Source of the DNA: an uncultured Actinomycetes bacterium
Lineage (GTDB): Bacteria; Actinomycetota; Actinomycetes; S36-B12; UBA5976
Direction: 5' to 3'
NCBI GenBank assembly: GCA_903951185.1
Contig: CAJBBC010000029.1
Coordinates: forward strand, 1 to 18,190
DNA length: 18,190 bases
Part shown: in pieces, positions 1 to 7,536 of the stretch
Layout: every line of letters begins with the position of its first letter
How positions within the stretch are numbered: the stretch's first letter is position 1
Translations under genes and position numbers: made by a program
Notes under the pieces: generated by a model
What the model saw: only the letters and a program-made list of their open reading frames with translations
The model's database searches: none
Told to the model about the DNA's origin: nothing

Positions 1-269
1 AGGGAAACTTGAGCTGCTAATGAAACTTGGCGTAAAGTGCGCTTTTGTTCAATCCGGCGGCGGCGTAATTCATCGCCAATAACTTGGCGTAACAAGATCA
101 CTTTTTTACCGTACTGCTTCTCAGCAAGTGCCGGAGCAGAAATTTTTACGGTGTGGGTAAGGCTTTTGTTAATTTCAGCCTGTAGGACATCGTCAACTGT
201 GAGTTCTCGTTTTTGGGTCACTTTATCTGCCTGTGCTTTGCTCTTTGTTTCGTTTGGTTTATTTAACAT
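1..269 (-). CDS. clgR: ClgR-type XRE-family transcriptional regulator, N-terminal part (cut by window edge)
   Basis: This is the 5' part of a gene that continues past the left edge; about 89 codons are visible. Residues from about 57 read VILLRQVIGDELRRRR...RTLRQVSLAAQVS, which fits the start of the helix-turn-helix of actinobacterial ClgR (regulator of clp protease and stress genes), where this region resembles MILLRRxLGDVLRRxR...RTLREVSxxARVSLGYLSE. The position directly after cinA is the usual actinobacterial one. From the ATG at 269 there is a charged 56-residue extension (MLNKPNETKSKAQ...) before the HTH. Most relatives start near the GTG at 99-101, so the start is uncertain. No strong Shine-Dalgarno precedes either start. 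The ATG begins 44 bp after the cinA stop. Family assignment is fairly firm; naming it ClgR rests on motif plus synteny. Confidence 0.72.
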   Translation of the reverse strand, partial: MLNKPNETKSKAQADKVTQKRELTVDDVLQAEINKSLTHTVKISAPALAEKQYGKKVILLRQVIGDELRRRRIEQKRTLRQVSLAAQVS

Positions 270-313
270 CTTGCTTTTTATAACCTGTATCGATTATCGC
301 TTATTCCCATGAC

Positions 314-823
314 TTAGAGAAAAGTTAATAACAACTCCAGGGCTGCCGCAACAGTTTCCTGGCGGATTTCGTCCCTAATCGCCCGTGGATCCTCAACTAT
401 TGGCGAAATATGCAACTCTTCAACGGCTGAGTCAATAATCGCCCCAGACTGGTCTCGCTGGACACAGGCCACAAATACGGTGCCTGGTGCCTGGCCATCC
501 TGCCAATTAGGTCCGGCCACACCAGTCACAGCTAATCCGAATTCGGCATCTAATTTCTTTGCAACTCCAGCCGCCATAGCAAGTGCCACATCAGCTTGCA
601 CGGCCCCACCTTGCGCAAGGAGAGTTTGCGGGACTTCAAGTAATTCAAATTTTAAATCTGATGCATAAGCAACAATTCCGCCGCGGTAATAATTTGAAGC
701 ACCTGGAATGGCGGTAATTGTTGCACCAATCGCACCACCAGTTAATGACTCAGCCGTGGCAACTGTGTGACCTTCAAGGGCAATCAGCAAAGTAAGTGCC
801 AGTGAATCTAAATCTGTTTCCAT
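314..823 (-). CDS. cinA: CinA C-terminal domain protein / nicotinamide-nucleotide amidohydrolase (PncC)
   Basis: The protein has 169 residues, the size of a stand-alone CinA C-terminal domain (PncC); the N-terminal MoaB-like domain of long CinA proteins is absent. The family reaction is deamidation of nicotinamide mononucleotide to nicotinate mononucleotide, part of cytoplasmic pyridine-nucleotide recycling. Signature motifs are visible: AESLTGG at residues 24-30, carrying the expected catalytic Ser-Thr region, YYRGGIVAY around 46-54, and VTGVAGP at 100-106 followed by the usual APGTVFVA strand. The ATG start lies 9 bp after the pgsA stop, and a weak AGAGCAG sequence precedes it. The gene is probably co-transcribed with pgsA and ftsK upstream and with clgR downstream, an order common in actinobacteria. 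Confidence 0.93.
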   Translation of the reverse strand: METDLDSLALTLLIALEGHTVATAESLTGGAIGATITAIPGASNYYRGGIVAYASDLKFELLEVPQTLLAQGGAVQADVALAMAAGVAKKLDAEFGLAVTGVAGPNWQDGQAPGTVFVACVQRDQSGAIIDSAVEELHISPIVEDPRAIRDEIRQETVAAALELLLTFL

Positions 824-832
824 TAATCTGCT

Positions 833-1420
833 CTACTTAGTTCTTGAAAGTTTTTGTGCTTTAAGCACGTAATCGATACCAGTAACTAAAGTTAATGTAA
901 GCGCTAAATACAAGATACTTACTGGCATAAATTCTAATGCTGATGGCAATGGTACTAAAAAGAAAACAATGGCCACATTTTGACTTAGGGTTTTTGCTTT
1001 TCCACCGCGACTAGCTGGAATTACCCCACGTCGAATTACATTAAACCTAAGTAATGTAACCGCAATTTCTCTAAAAAGAATCACACTAGTAATCCACCAT
1101 GGAATTACGCCCAGGATTGAAAGACCAATGAAAGCTGCGCCAGTTAATGCTTTATCTGCAATTGGATCAGCTATCTTTCCCCAGTTTGTTATTTGGTTAT
1201 TTCGGCGGGCTAAGTAACCATCAAGTACATCTGTCATCGCTGCCACGAAATAAAATGTTCCAGCTATCCATTGATTACGCGTAGAGACTTCAAAAATTGT
1301 TAAATAATAAATGAAAACCGGAACTAAAAGTAATCGGATACCGGTTAGGAAATTAGGTAGATTAAGCGCTGCTGGCCCAGAAACCGGATCACCGACATGA
1401 TCTGGAACAGCTGACTTCAT
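833..1420 (-). CDS. pgsA: CDP-diacylglycerol--glycerol-3-phosphate 3-phosphatidyltransferase
   Basis: This membrane enzyme makes phosphatidylglycerol phosphate from CDP-diacylglycerol and glycerol 3-phosphate. The CDP-alcohol phosphotransferase signature DxxDGxxAR(x8)GxxxDxxxD is complete: numbering from the upstream GTG, D65, D68, G69, A72, R73, G82, D86 and D90. The N-terminal LNLPNFLTGIRLLLVP segment is typical of PgsA, and further hydrophobic stretches follow. The gene begins GTG-ATG. I prefer the ATG because AAGGG lies 5 bases upstream of it, whereas the GTG is only 2 bases away. The spacer from the ftsK stop is short and contains CTTTCG...CGAAAG, a possible small hairpin touching the ribosome binding site. 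Other CDP-alcohol transferases share the motif; synteny and N-terminus favour PgsA. Confidence 0.93.
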   Translation of the reverse strand: MKSAVPDHVGDPVSGPAALNLPNFLTGIRLLLVPVFIYYLTIFEVSTRNQWIAGTFYFVAAMTDVLDGYLARRNNQITNWGKIADPIADKALTGAAFIGLSILGVIPWWITSVILFREIAVTLLRFNVIRRGVIPASRGGKAKTLSQNVAIVFFLVPLPSALEFMPVSILYLALTLTLVTGIDYVLKAQKLSRTK

Positions 1421-1459
1421 CACTACCCTTTCGAAGTATGTAAGTCGAAAGTCTAGAGA

Positions 1460-4030
1460 CTATTCGCCGCGGATCATTGCGATTGTGCCTGGTAAATCTT
1501 CAGCAGTAACTAAAACTTCACGTGCTTTTGAACCTTCTGATGGACCCACGATATTGCGTGATTCCATTAAATCCATTAGTCGACCAGCTTTAGCAAACCC
1601 GATCCGTAATTTACGTTGCAACATTGAAGTTGAACCAAATTGGGTTGAAACTACAAGTTCGACAGCAGTAAGTAAATCATCAAGATCAGTGCCAATGTCA
1701 CCGTCTACTTCACGTTTAGCAGCCACTGGAGCAGTGATTTCTTCGCGGTATTGCGGCTGCATTTGGGTTTTGGCATGTGCCACGGCAGCTCGAATTTCTA
1801 CTTCAGTTACCCATGAGCACTGAATCCGAATTGGCTTACTTGTGCCCATTGGCAGGAATAAACCATCGCCTTGACCGACTAATTTCTCGGCACCAGCTTG
1901 ATCAAGAATTACTCGACTATCAGCCAAACTCGAAGTTGAGAATGCTAAACGACTTGGTACGTTCGCTTTAATTAATCCAGTCACAACATCAACAGACGGA
2001 CGTTGAGTTGCTAAAACTAAATGAATACCAGCGGCGCGGGCAAGTTGAGTTATGCGGACAATTGAATCTTCAACATCACGAGGTGCAACCATCATTAAGT
2101 CAGCAAGTTCGTCAACCACAACAAGTAGGTATGGGTATGGCCGAAGTACACGTTCTGAACCAACTGGTGGTGTTACTTTTCCAGCTTTAACTGCCTTATT
2201 GAAATCATCAACATGTCGGAAACCATATGCAGCAAGATCGTCATAACGTGCTTCCATCTCTTTAACAACCCAAGCAAGTGCATCAGCTGCCTTTTTTGGA
2301 TGCGTAATAATCGGGCTGATTAAATGCGGAATACCTTCGTAAGCCGTTAGTTCTACGCGCTTTGGATCGATTAAAACCATACGTACTTCATCTGGCGTAG
2401 CGCGCATCAAAATTGAAGTGATCAGAGTATTCATGCAGCCTGATTTACCAGCGCCAGTAGCGCCCGCAACTAAAAGGTGTGGCATTTTTGCCAAGTTTGC
2501 AACAGTGAAGCCACCTTCAACATCTTTACCAAGGCCAACCAGCATTGGATGTTCGTCAGCATTTGCTTCACCGCTACGTAGGACATCGCCAAGTGAAACA
2601 ACTTCACGATCGGTATTTGGAATTTCAATACCAATTGCACTCTTACCTGGAATCGGCGACAGAATTCGAACATCGTCACTTGCTACTGCATAAGCAATAT
2701 TCTTACTTAATGCAGTTACGCGCTCAACTTTAACTTTTGGACCAAGTTCAACTTCATAGCGAGTAACTGTTGGACCACGTTGGAATCCAGTAACAGTTGC
2801 ATCGATTTCAAATTGTTCAAGTACTTGAGTTAGCGCTTCGATAACTACATCGTTAGCTTTAGTGCGCTCTTTTGCGATTGCCCCTGGCTTAAGTAGTGAC
2901 ATCGGTGGAAGTTTGTAATTAAGAGATGAAGCAAGTGGCAGTTGAACTGGTTTAGCTAAAGGTTTGATTTGCACTGGTGGTACAGCTGGCAGATCCACCG
3001 CAACGGTAGCTTGGTCTTCAATTGAACCAACTAGTTCGATGGCCTGGGTAGCAAATTCATCGATTGAAAGTTCTTGGTCAATAAGTTTCGCTGAAACAAC
3101 TGGGCTAACAAATGGGGTGTCACCATCTAGTTGGCCAATCGCTAGTGCTGGATCAATTGGGTGTGCATTTTTATTTCGACGTAATCTGGCAAAAATAGTG
3201 CGATGAGCAACTGGTACTAAAGCTTGGTCGTGGGCAGCAGAAATTGCATCGTATGTCGGATGCACCATAGTGCCTTCGAAATCTAGCTCTGCTGGTTTAG
3301 TGAATCTACTTTTGAGGTTACGAACTTTTCCTGGGATGGCTGCAACCGGTGTGGCAGTAATAATCAGCATTGAGAAAAACCAAAGTACAACAAGTAATAA
3401 GTAAGTCACTGCAGTGCCTACTGCAGTGACGATTGGCATCGTGAATAACCAGCCAACCCAACCGCTTGCATTTCGCATAGCTGCTGCGCCAGCTGCTGGA
3501 GTTGGGTTATCGCGAAGTAAGTGTGTAATACCCAGCACTGTTAACGAGAACATTGACCAGCCAATAATCAGGCGGCCATTCTTTTGCGACGGGTTATCTG
3601 GATGACGAAGTATTTGAAGCGCGACGGCAAACATTGCTACTGGTGCGACAATGTCGAATACCCCAACACCGCCAGTAACAACTGTGGTCACTACCCCGGC
3701 GATAAATCCTTGGGTCTGGAACCAAATAACACTGCCGGTAATAATGCCAGCTGATAAATAAAGTAAGCCAAGGCCATCTCGACGTTGGGCCGGATCAATC
3801 TCACGAGCGCCGTTACCAACACCGCGAGTTATTGCACCGATCACATGGGCAATGCCTAGCCAAATATTTGTAATTAGTTTTGAAAATCCAGCTGCGAATT
3901 TAGCAACTGGTGAATGCTTTGCGGATTTACGTGGCTTTGAAGTACGTCCTGCTGGTCGACCGCGTTTAGCCGATCGTGGCGCTGGTCGGGTAGATGACGG
4001 ACGCGATTTTGTTGTAGACGGGGAAGCCAT
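1460..4030 (-). CDS. ftsK: DNA translocase FtsK/SpoIIIE
   Basis: This septal DNA motor clears and resolves chromosome termini during division. The 856-residue protein has a basic Ser/Thr/Arg/Lys-rich tail (about 1-45), four hydrophobic membrane segments (about 86-105, 110-140, 153-172, 200-227), a fairly short linker, the alpha/beta motor from about 370, Walker A GATGAGKS at 523-530, Walker B LLVVVDE at 635-641, and a C-terminal gamma winged-helix domain (about 787-845, QRKLRIGFAKAGRLMD) that would read KOPS-like polarity sequences. The length is near that of other actinobacterial FtsK proteins. No clear Shine-Dalgarno precedes the ATG; instead a TATTCT box lies 7 bases upstream, suggesting a leaderless message. 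The gene follows rnj after a 172-bp structured spacer and leads into pgsA. Confidence 0.97.
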   Translation of the reverse strand: MASPSTTKSRPSSTRPAPRSAKRGRPAGRTSKPRKSAKHSPVAKFAAGFSKLITNIWLGIAHVIGAITRGVGNGAREIDPAQRRDGLGLLYLSAGIITGSVIWFQTQGFIAGVVTTVVTGGVGVFDIVAPVAMFAVALQILRHPDNPSQKNGRLIIGWSMFSLTVLGITHLLRDNPTPAAGAAAMRNASGWVGWLFTMPIVTAVGTAVTYLLLVVLWFFSMLIITATPVAAIPGKVRNLKSRFTKPAELDFEGTMVHPTYDAISAAHDQALVPVAHRTIFARLRRNKNAHPIDPALAIGQLDGDTPFVSPVVSAKLIDQELSIDEFATQAIELVGSIEDQATVAVDLPAVPPVQIKPLAKPVQLPLASSLNYKLPPMSLLKPGAIAKERTKANDVVIEALTQVLEQFEIDATVTGFQRGPTVTRYEVELGPKVKVERVTALSKNIAYAVASDDVRILSPIPGKSAIGIEIPNTDREVVSLGDVLRSGEANADEHPMLVGLGKDVEGGFTVANLAKMPHLLVAGATGAGKSGCMNTLITSILMRATPDEVRMVLIDPKRVELTAYEGIPHLISPIITHPKKAADALAWVVKEMEARYDDLAAYGFRHVDDFNKAVKAGKVTPPVGSERVLRPYPYLLVVVDELADLMMVAPRDVEDSIVRITQLARAAGIHLVLATQRPSVDVVTGLIKANVPSRLAFSTSSLADSRVILDQAGAEKLVGQGDGLFLPMGTSKPIRIQCSWVTEVEIRAAVAHAKTQMQPQYREEITAPVAAKREVDGDIGTDLDDLLTAVELVVSTQFGSTSMLQRKLRIGFAKAGRLMDLMESRNIVGPSEGSKAREVLVTAEDLPGTIAMIRGE

Positions 4031-4037
4031 GTTTTAA

Positions 4038-4043
4038 AGAATA
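4038..4043 (-). promoter_or_regulatory. Candidate -10 box for a leaderless ftsK transcript
   Basis: Reading the minus strand, TATTCT is followed by 7 bases and then the ftsK ATG. This fits the actinobacterial TANNNT -10 element at the distance expected if transcription starts at or next to the start codon. No good -35 box and no Shine-Dalgarno are visible. The same hexamer sits in the same place before thyX and also before the FTR1 gene. Confidence 0.4.
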
Positions 4044-4071
4044 TGGGCAAAACCGTGATTTCTAGGGGAAG

Positions 4072-4103
4072 ATATATCTCGGCGTGTCGCTGCCGAGATA
4101 TAT
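4072..4103 (-). other. Perfect 12-bp inverted repeat between rnj and ftsK (hairpin; terminator or operator)
   Basis: ATATATCTCGGC and GCCGAGATATAT are exact complements separated by an 8-base loop. The element lies about 100 bp after the rnj stop and about 40 bp before ftsK. It may end rnj transcripts, although no clear U-run follows on the minus strand, or it may be a binding site or RNA-processing site upstream of the ftsK promoter. The hairpin is certain; its role is inferred. Confidence 0.55.
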
Positions 4104-4118
4104 GGGTTTTGGGCCTGA

Positions 4119-4134
4119 ATATGCCCAGGCATAT
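4119..4134. repeat. 16-bp near-perfect palindrome (7-bp arms, 2-bp centre)
   Basis: ATATGCC-CA-GGCATAT lies in the rnj-ftsK spacer. The short centre suits a dimeric DNA-binding protein better than an RNA hairpin. An overlapping alternative stem, GCCTG...CAGGC, is also possible. No regulator can be named from the sequence. Confidence 0.4.
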
Positions 4135-4140
4135 CGTTTA

Positions 4141-4159
4141 CTTACGCCGCAGTCGTCAG
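4141..4159. repeat. 19-bp direct repeat, copy A (rnj-ftsK spacer)
   Basis: CTTACGCCGCAGTCGTCAG occurs here and again, identical, at 4188-4206. The copies are separated by 28 bp of unrelated sequence. I saw no further copy in this window. Confidence 0.85.
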
Positions 4160-4187
4160 ATATTTTTACCAGGCTTCCATCCTTTGG

Positions 4188-4206
4188 CTTACGCCGCAGT
4201 CGTCAG
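4188..4206. repeat. 19-bp direct repeat, copy B (overlaps the rnj stop codon)
   Basis: This is identical to copy A. It overlaps the RNase J TGA stop at 4203-4205, so this copy is partly coding. A local duplication of the rnj 3' end followed by drift of the flanks, or a small repeated element, would both explain the pair. Confidence 0.85.
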
Positions 4207-5888
4207 CCTTCTACGATTACTGGCACGATCATTGGTCGGCGGCGATGTTTCTCGCCTACCCATTTACCAACTACTCGACGGGCAACTTGGGATAAGTGAT
4301 GTGTATCGGTTACTCCCTCGCGCAATGCCAATTCAAGTGCATCGCGCAGTCCAGGCAAGATTTCATCAAACACAGTTTGGTCTTCACCAAAACCACGAGC
4401 ATGTATTTCAGGTCCAGCAATAACTTTTCCAACACTGATGTCTACGGCCGCAACTACTGAAAGGAAACCCTCTTCACCAAGAATTCGACGATCTTTCAGT
4501 AATGTTTCAGTGACATCACCAACACTAGATCCATCTACATATACATAACCACAAGTTACGGCGCCAACAATTTTGGCAATTCCGTTATGTAAGTCAACGA
4601 CCACCCCATCTTCGGCAATCACGACATTTTTAGCTGGCACGCCAGATGAAACAGCCAGTGCCGCATTGGCTCGAAGGTGACGCCATTCACCGTGGATTGG
4701 CATGACATTTTTCGGTTTCACTATGTTGTAGCAATAAAGTAACTCACCGGCTGCCGCGTGACCAGACACATGTACAAGCGCATTACCTTTATGGACAACT
4801 CGCGCACCTAGTCGAGTTAGTGAATTAATAATTCGGTTAACCGCATTTTCATTTCCAGGAATAAGCGAAGAAGCCAAAATTACAGTGTCATCATGCCCAA
4901 CACTGATAGCGTGATCTCGATTTGCGATTCTTGATAGAACAGCCATTGGTTCACCTTGTGAGCCTGTACAAATCAAAACAGCTTGGTCATCAGGTAAGTC
5001 CGACATTTGATCGACAGTGATTAACAGCCCATCTGGAATTGTTAAGTAACCGAGGTCAGCAGCCACCGCCATATTGCGAACCATTGACCGGCCAACGAAT
5101 GCTATTTTTCGACCGTGGGCTGCTGAAACATTAATAATTTGTTGCACTCGATGAACATGTGAGGCAAATGAAGCCACTATTACTCGCCCACTGGCTTTTC
5201 CGATCACGCTATCAAGTACTGGAACTATCTCACGTTCACTAGGAACAAATCCTGGTACTTCTGCGTTAGTCGAATCGACCATAAAGAGGTCTACGCCGGC
5301 ATCCCCTATTCGAGCAAATGCATTTAAATCTGTTTTCCGTCCATCAAGTGGAAGTTGATCCATTTTGAAGTCGCCAGTCATCAGCACTGTGCCGGCATCG
5401 GTTTTTACAGCTACCGCAAGGGCGTCAGGAATTGAATGATTCACCGCAATGAACTCTAAATTGAATGGGCCAACTTGCTCAATTTGCCCTTCAGTTACTT
5501 CACGGAATTTCGGCGTCATCCGGTGTTCTTTTAACTTACTTTCCATAAAAGCCAAAGTTAGTTGCGAACCAATTAATGGAATGTCTTGACGTTCGCGAAG
5601 TAAGTATGGAACTGCGCCAATATGATCTTCGTGCCCATGGGTTAGTACTACAGCTTCAATATCGGACATCCGGTCCCGGATGTAATCAAAGTCCGGAAGG
5701 ATTAAGTCAACGCCTGGTTGCGACTCTTCCGGGAAAAGAACTCCGCAGTCCACAATCAAGAGTCGACCGCGATATTCAAGCACCGTCATATTTCGACCGA
5801 TGTCACCCAGTCCGCCTAATGCGACAATCCGCATCACCCCATCAGCTAACGCTGGTGGTGCCGATAATTCTGAGTGAAAATGTGTCAC
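4203..5888 (-). CDS. rnj: Ribonuclease J
   Basis: This metallo-beta-lactamase/beta-CASP ribonuclease carries out 5'-3' exonucleolytic and endonucleolytic mRNA decay and rRNA maturation in the cytoplasm. It has 561 residues, the normal length. The zinc motif HGHEDH is at 84-89, with further ligands at H151 (VNHSIPD) and D173 (TGDFK). A beta-CASP region follows, including CTGSQGEP and the SGHA and PIHGEWRH motifs. The GTG start is supported by the actinobacterial N-terminus (HSELSAPPAL...LGGLGDIGRNMT). The start overlaps the dapA stop as GTGA, so translation is probably coupled to dapA. GGTGG about 10 bases upstream could serve as a weak ribosome binding site. Confidence 0.96.
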   Translation of the reverse strand: MTHFHSELSAPPALADGVMRIVALGGLGDIGRNMTVLEYRGRLLIVDCGVLFPEESQPGVDLILPDFDYIRDRMSDIEAVVLTHGHEDHIGAVPYLLRERQDIPLIGSQLTLAFMESKLKEHRMTPKFREVTEGQIEQVGPFNLEFIAVNHSIPDALAVAVKTDAGTVLMTGDFKMDQLPLDGRKTDLNAFARIGDAGVDLFMVDSTNAEVPGFVPSEREIVPVLDSVIGKASGRVIVASFASHVHRVQQIINVSAAHGRKIAFVGRSMVRNMAVAADLGYLTIPDGLLITVDQMSDLPDDQAVLICTGSQGEPMAVLSRIANRDHAISVGHDDTVILASSLIPGNENAVNRIINSLTRLGARVVHKGNALVHVSGHAAAGELLYCYNIVKPKNVMPIHGEWRHLRANAALAVSSGVPAKNVVIAEDGVVVDLHNGIAKIVGAVTCGYVYVDGSSVGDVTETLLKDRRILGEEGFLSVVAAVDISVGKVIAGPEIHARGFGEDQTVFDEILPGLRDALELALREGVTDTHHLSQVARRVVGKWVGEKHRRRPMIVPVIVEG

Positions 5889-6784
5889 AGTTTAAAACCA
5901 CCAGCAATCAAGTCAGTTCGCAGAGTATCTCGCTGAGCTTGAGTAGCTGGAATCAAAGGAAGTCTAAGGAAGCCACCACCGGGACGGCCGAGTAAATCAA
6001 GAGCTGCTTTAACCATAATTGCGCCACCAACTCGATTCATAATTCCATCGGTAACAGGAACTAAACCGTTATTAATAGTTTGAGCTGTTGCTAAATCATT
6101 TGCTTTAACGGCTTCCACCATTGCCTTATGTCGATCAGCCACAATATGACCAGTCACACTTACTACTCCAGTTGCGCCGAGTGAAAGTAAGGCTAAGTTC
6201 AAAGCATCTTCGCCCGAGTAATAAGCCAAGTCAGTTTTTGCCATAACTTCTGAAGCAGCCCACAAATCACCTTTTGCATCTTTATTGGCAATTATCTTTG
6301 GATGTTTAGAAAGTTTGATCATTGATTCTGTGCTAATTGCTACTCCGGCACGACCTGGGATGTCATAAAGCATTACTGGTAAATCAGTTGAATCTGCAAC
6401 GGTGGTCATATGGGCGATGATGCCATCTTGTGGTGGTTTGTTGTAATAAGGCGTAACTACTAATAAGCCATCAGCCCCGGCTTTAACAGCATCTTTTGCG
6501 AGTAGGACTGAATGTGCAGTGTCATTCGAGCCAGCACCAGCAACTACTTTGGCTCGATTACCAACTGTTGATTTAACCACTTTAAGTATTTCAAGTTTTT
6601 CATGTTCATCAGTAGTTGGTGATTCGCCAGTTGTGCCGCTAACAACTAATCCGTTATTACCTAGGTCCACTAAATCATTGGCAAGTTTTGCTAATGCGTC
6701 ATAATCAACTTTTGAACCGTCTTTTGTAAATGGGGTCACCATCGCAGTTAAGACTGTGCCGAATGCTTCTGTTGCCTGTGACAT
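5885..6784 (-). CDS. dapA: 4-hydroxy-tetrahydrodipicolinate synthase
   Basis: This enzyme condenses pyruvate with aspartate semialdehyde, the first committed step towards diaminopimelate and lysine. It is a 299-residue TIM-barrel protein. Active-site features are visible: GTTGES at 50-55 with the Thr pair 51-52, YYNKPP at 113-118, catalytic Tyr140 and Arg145 in YDIPGR, and Schiff-base Lys168 in IANKDAKG. The final residues match the usual DapA ending. A GGAAG ribosome binding site lies 6 bases before the ATG. The gene sits 12 bp after thyX and overlaps rnj by 4 bp, so thyX-dapA-rnj is very likely one transcription unit. Related aldolases such as N-acetylneuraminate lyase share the fold, but synteny with rnj and dapB supports DapA. 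Confidence 0.96.
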   Translation of the reverse strand: MSQATEAFGTVLTAMVTPFTKDGSKVDYDALAKLANDLVDLGNNGLVVSGTTGESPTTDEHEKLEILKVVKSTVGNRAKVVAGAGSNDTAHSVLLAKDAVKAGADGLLVVTPYYNKPPQDGIIAHMTTVADSTDLPVMLYDIPGRAGVAISTESMIKLSKHPKIIANKDAKGDLWAASEVMAKTDLAYYSGEDALNLALLSLGATGVVSVTGHIVADRHKAMVEAVKANDLATAQTINNGLVPVTDGIMNRVGGAIMVKAALDLLGRPGGGFLRLPLIPATQAQRDTLRTDLIAGGFKL

Positions 6785-6796
6785 AAAGTTCTTCCG

Positions 6797-7516
6797 TTAA
6801 GGCGCTACCCGACCATTTGCCACAAATGCAGCATGGGTCAGTGGCATCAGTTGTTTAAATATTTCTTCGTATTTTTCCGCGACCATTTCGATTTCACGTT
6901 GTGGAAATGATGGGAAATGTGAGCCTTCTACTTTGCGACGTAAGCTCAGAAAATTCATCAGAGCTCGTGCATTCATTGTGACGTAAGCAGATGAATAAAT
7001 CGTGACTGGTAAAACAATTCGGGCTACTTCGCGGGCTACCCCAGACTCAAGCATTTTTTCGTATTGCTCATATGCAACTTCGCAAGTTTCTTTAGTTGCA
7101 TTAGTAACAGTGTCGAATTGTTCCTGGGTTCCGTCAACAAACTCATAGTGGCCAGCTTTGCCAACCTGAATAAGCTTTCGATCTTCATTAGGCACATAAA
7201 AAACAGGCTCTAACTGCTTATAACGACCGGACTCTTCGTTGTAGCTAGCAATCCGGTGACGGAAGTGCTCTCGCCACATAAATATTGGAGCCTGAACAAA
7301 GAAGGTAAAAATAGAATGTTCAAATGGGCTCCCGTGTCGGTCGCGCATTAAGTAATTGATTAAACCTTCAGACTGTTTCGGATCGGCACCCAGATCTTCA
7401 TGAGACTGGTCGCCTTTTGTTGAAACCCGGGCTGCCCAGATCACATCAGCCTCGCCAGCGGAATGTTTGATTAATTCGACAGTTACATCGCTACGGAAGG
7501 TTATCTCGTGTCCCAC
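6797..7516 (-). CDS. thyX: Flavin-dependent thymidylate synthase
   Basis: ThyX methylates dUMP to dTMP using methylenetetrahydrofolate, FAD and NADPH. The defining RHRxxSxNExSxR motif is present and complete at residues 86-98 (RHRIASYNEESGR). The 239-residue length is normal. The start is a GTG with no Shine-Dalgarno; a TATTCT box is 6 bases upstream, so a leaderless message is plausible. It lies 20 bp after the FTR1 gene and 12 bp before dapA. In many actinobacteria thyX sits beside dapB and the small TPR-like gene; here four transporter genes separate them. Confidence 0.97.
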   Translation of the reverse strand: MGHEITFRSDVTVELIKHSAGEADVIWAARVSTKGDQSHEDLGADPKQSEGLINYLMRDRHGSPFEHSIFTFFVQAPIFMWREHFRHRIASYNEESGRYKQLEPVFYVPNEDRKLIQVGKAGHYEFVDGTQEQFDTVTNATKETCEVAYEQYEKMLESGVAREVARIVLPVTIYSSAYVTMNARALMNFLSLRRKVEGSHFPSFPQREIEMVAEKYEEIFKQLMPLTHAAFVANGRVAP

Positions 7517-7522
7517 AGGTCA

Positions 7523-7528
7523 AGAATA
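7523..7528 (-). promoter_or_regulatory. Candidate -10 box for a leaderless thyX transcript
   Basis: On the minus strand TATTCT is followed by TGACCT and then the GTG start. This is the same hexamer and nearly the same spacing as before ftsK. A -35 box is not convincing; the best candidate is TTATTT at a 16-bp spacing. Confidence 0.4.
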
Positions 7529-7536
7529 GCGGCGTT

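Noticed and set aside
37..312. Plus-strand open frame of 91 codons at the left edge
   Set aside because: It lies antisense to the ClgR-type gene, whose helix-turn-helix is recognisable; the plus-strand product has no family features.
1424..1459. AGTCT...AGACT inverted repeat after ftsK as a terminator
   Set aside because: The stem is only 5 bp and lacks a U-run; ftsK and pgsA are close enough to be co-transcribed.
4141..4206. Two identical 19-bp repeats with a 28-bp spacer, resembling a minimal CRISPR
   Set aside because: There are only two copies, the repeat is short, one copy is coding at the rnj 3' end, and no cas gene is near.
4043..4423. Plus-strand open frame running through the rnj-ftsK spacer into rnj
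   Set aside because: Its second half is antisense to the conserved RNase J C-terminus and the first half is the hairpin/repeat region; no ribosome binding site or recognisable protein.
5576..5995. 139-codon plus-strand open frame over the rnj-dapA junction
   Set aside because: Both underlying minus-strand proteins are firmly identified, and this product has no recognisable domain.
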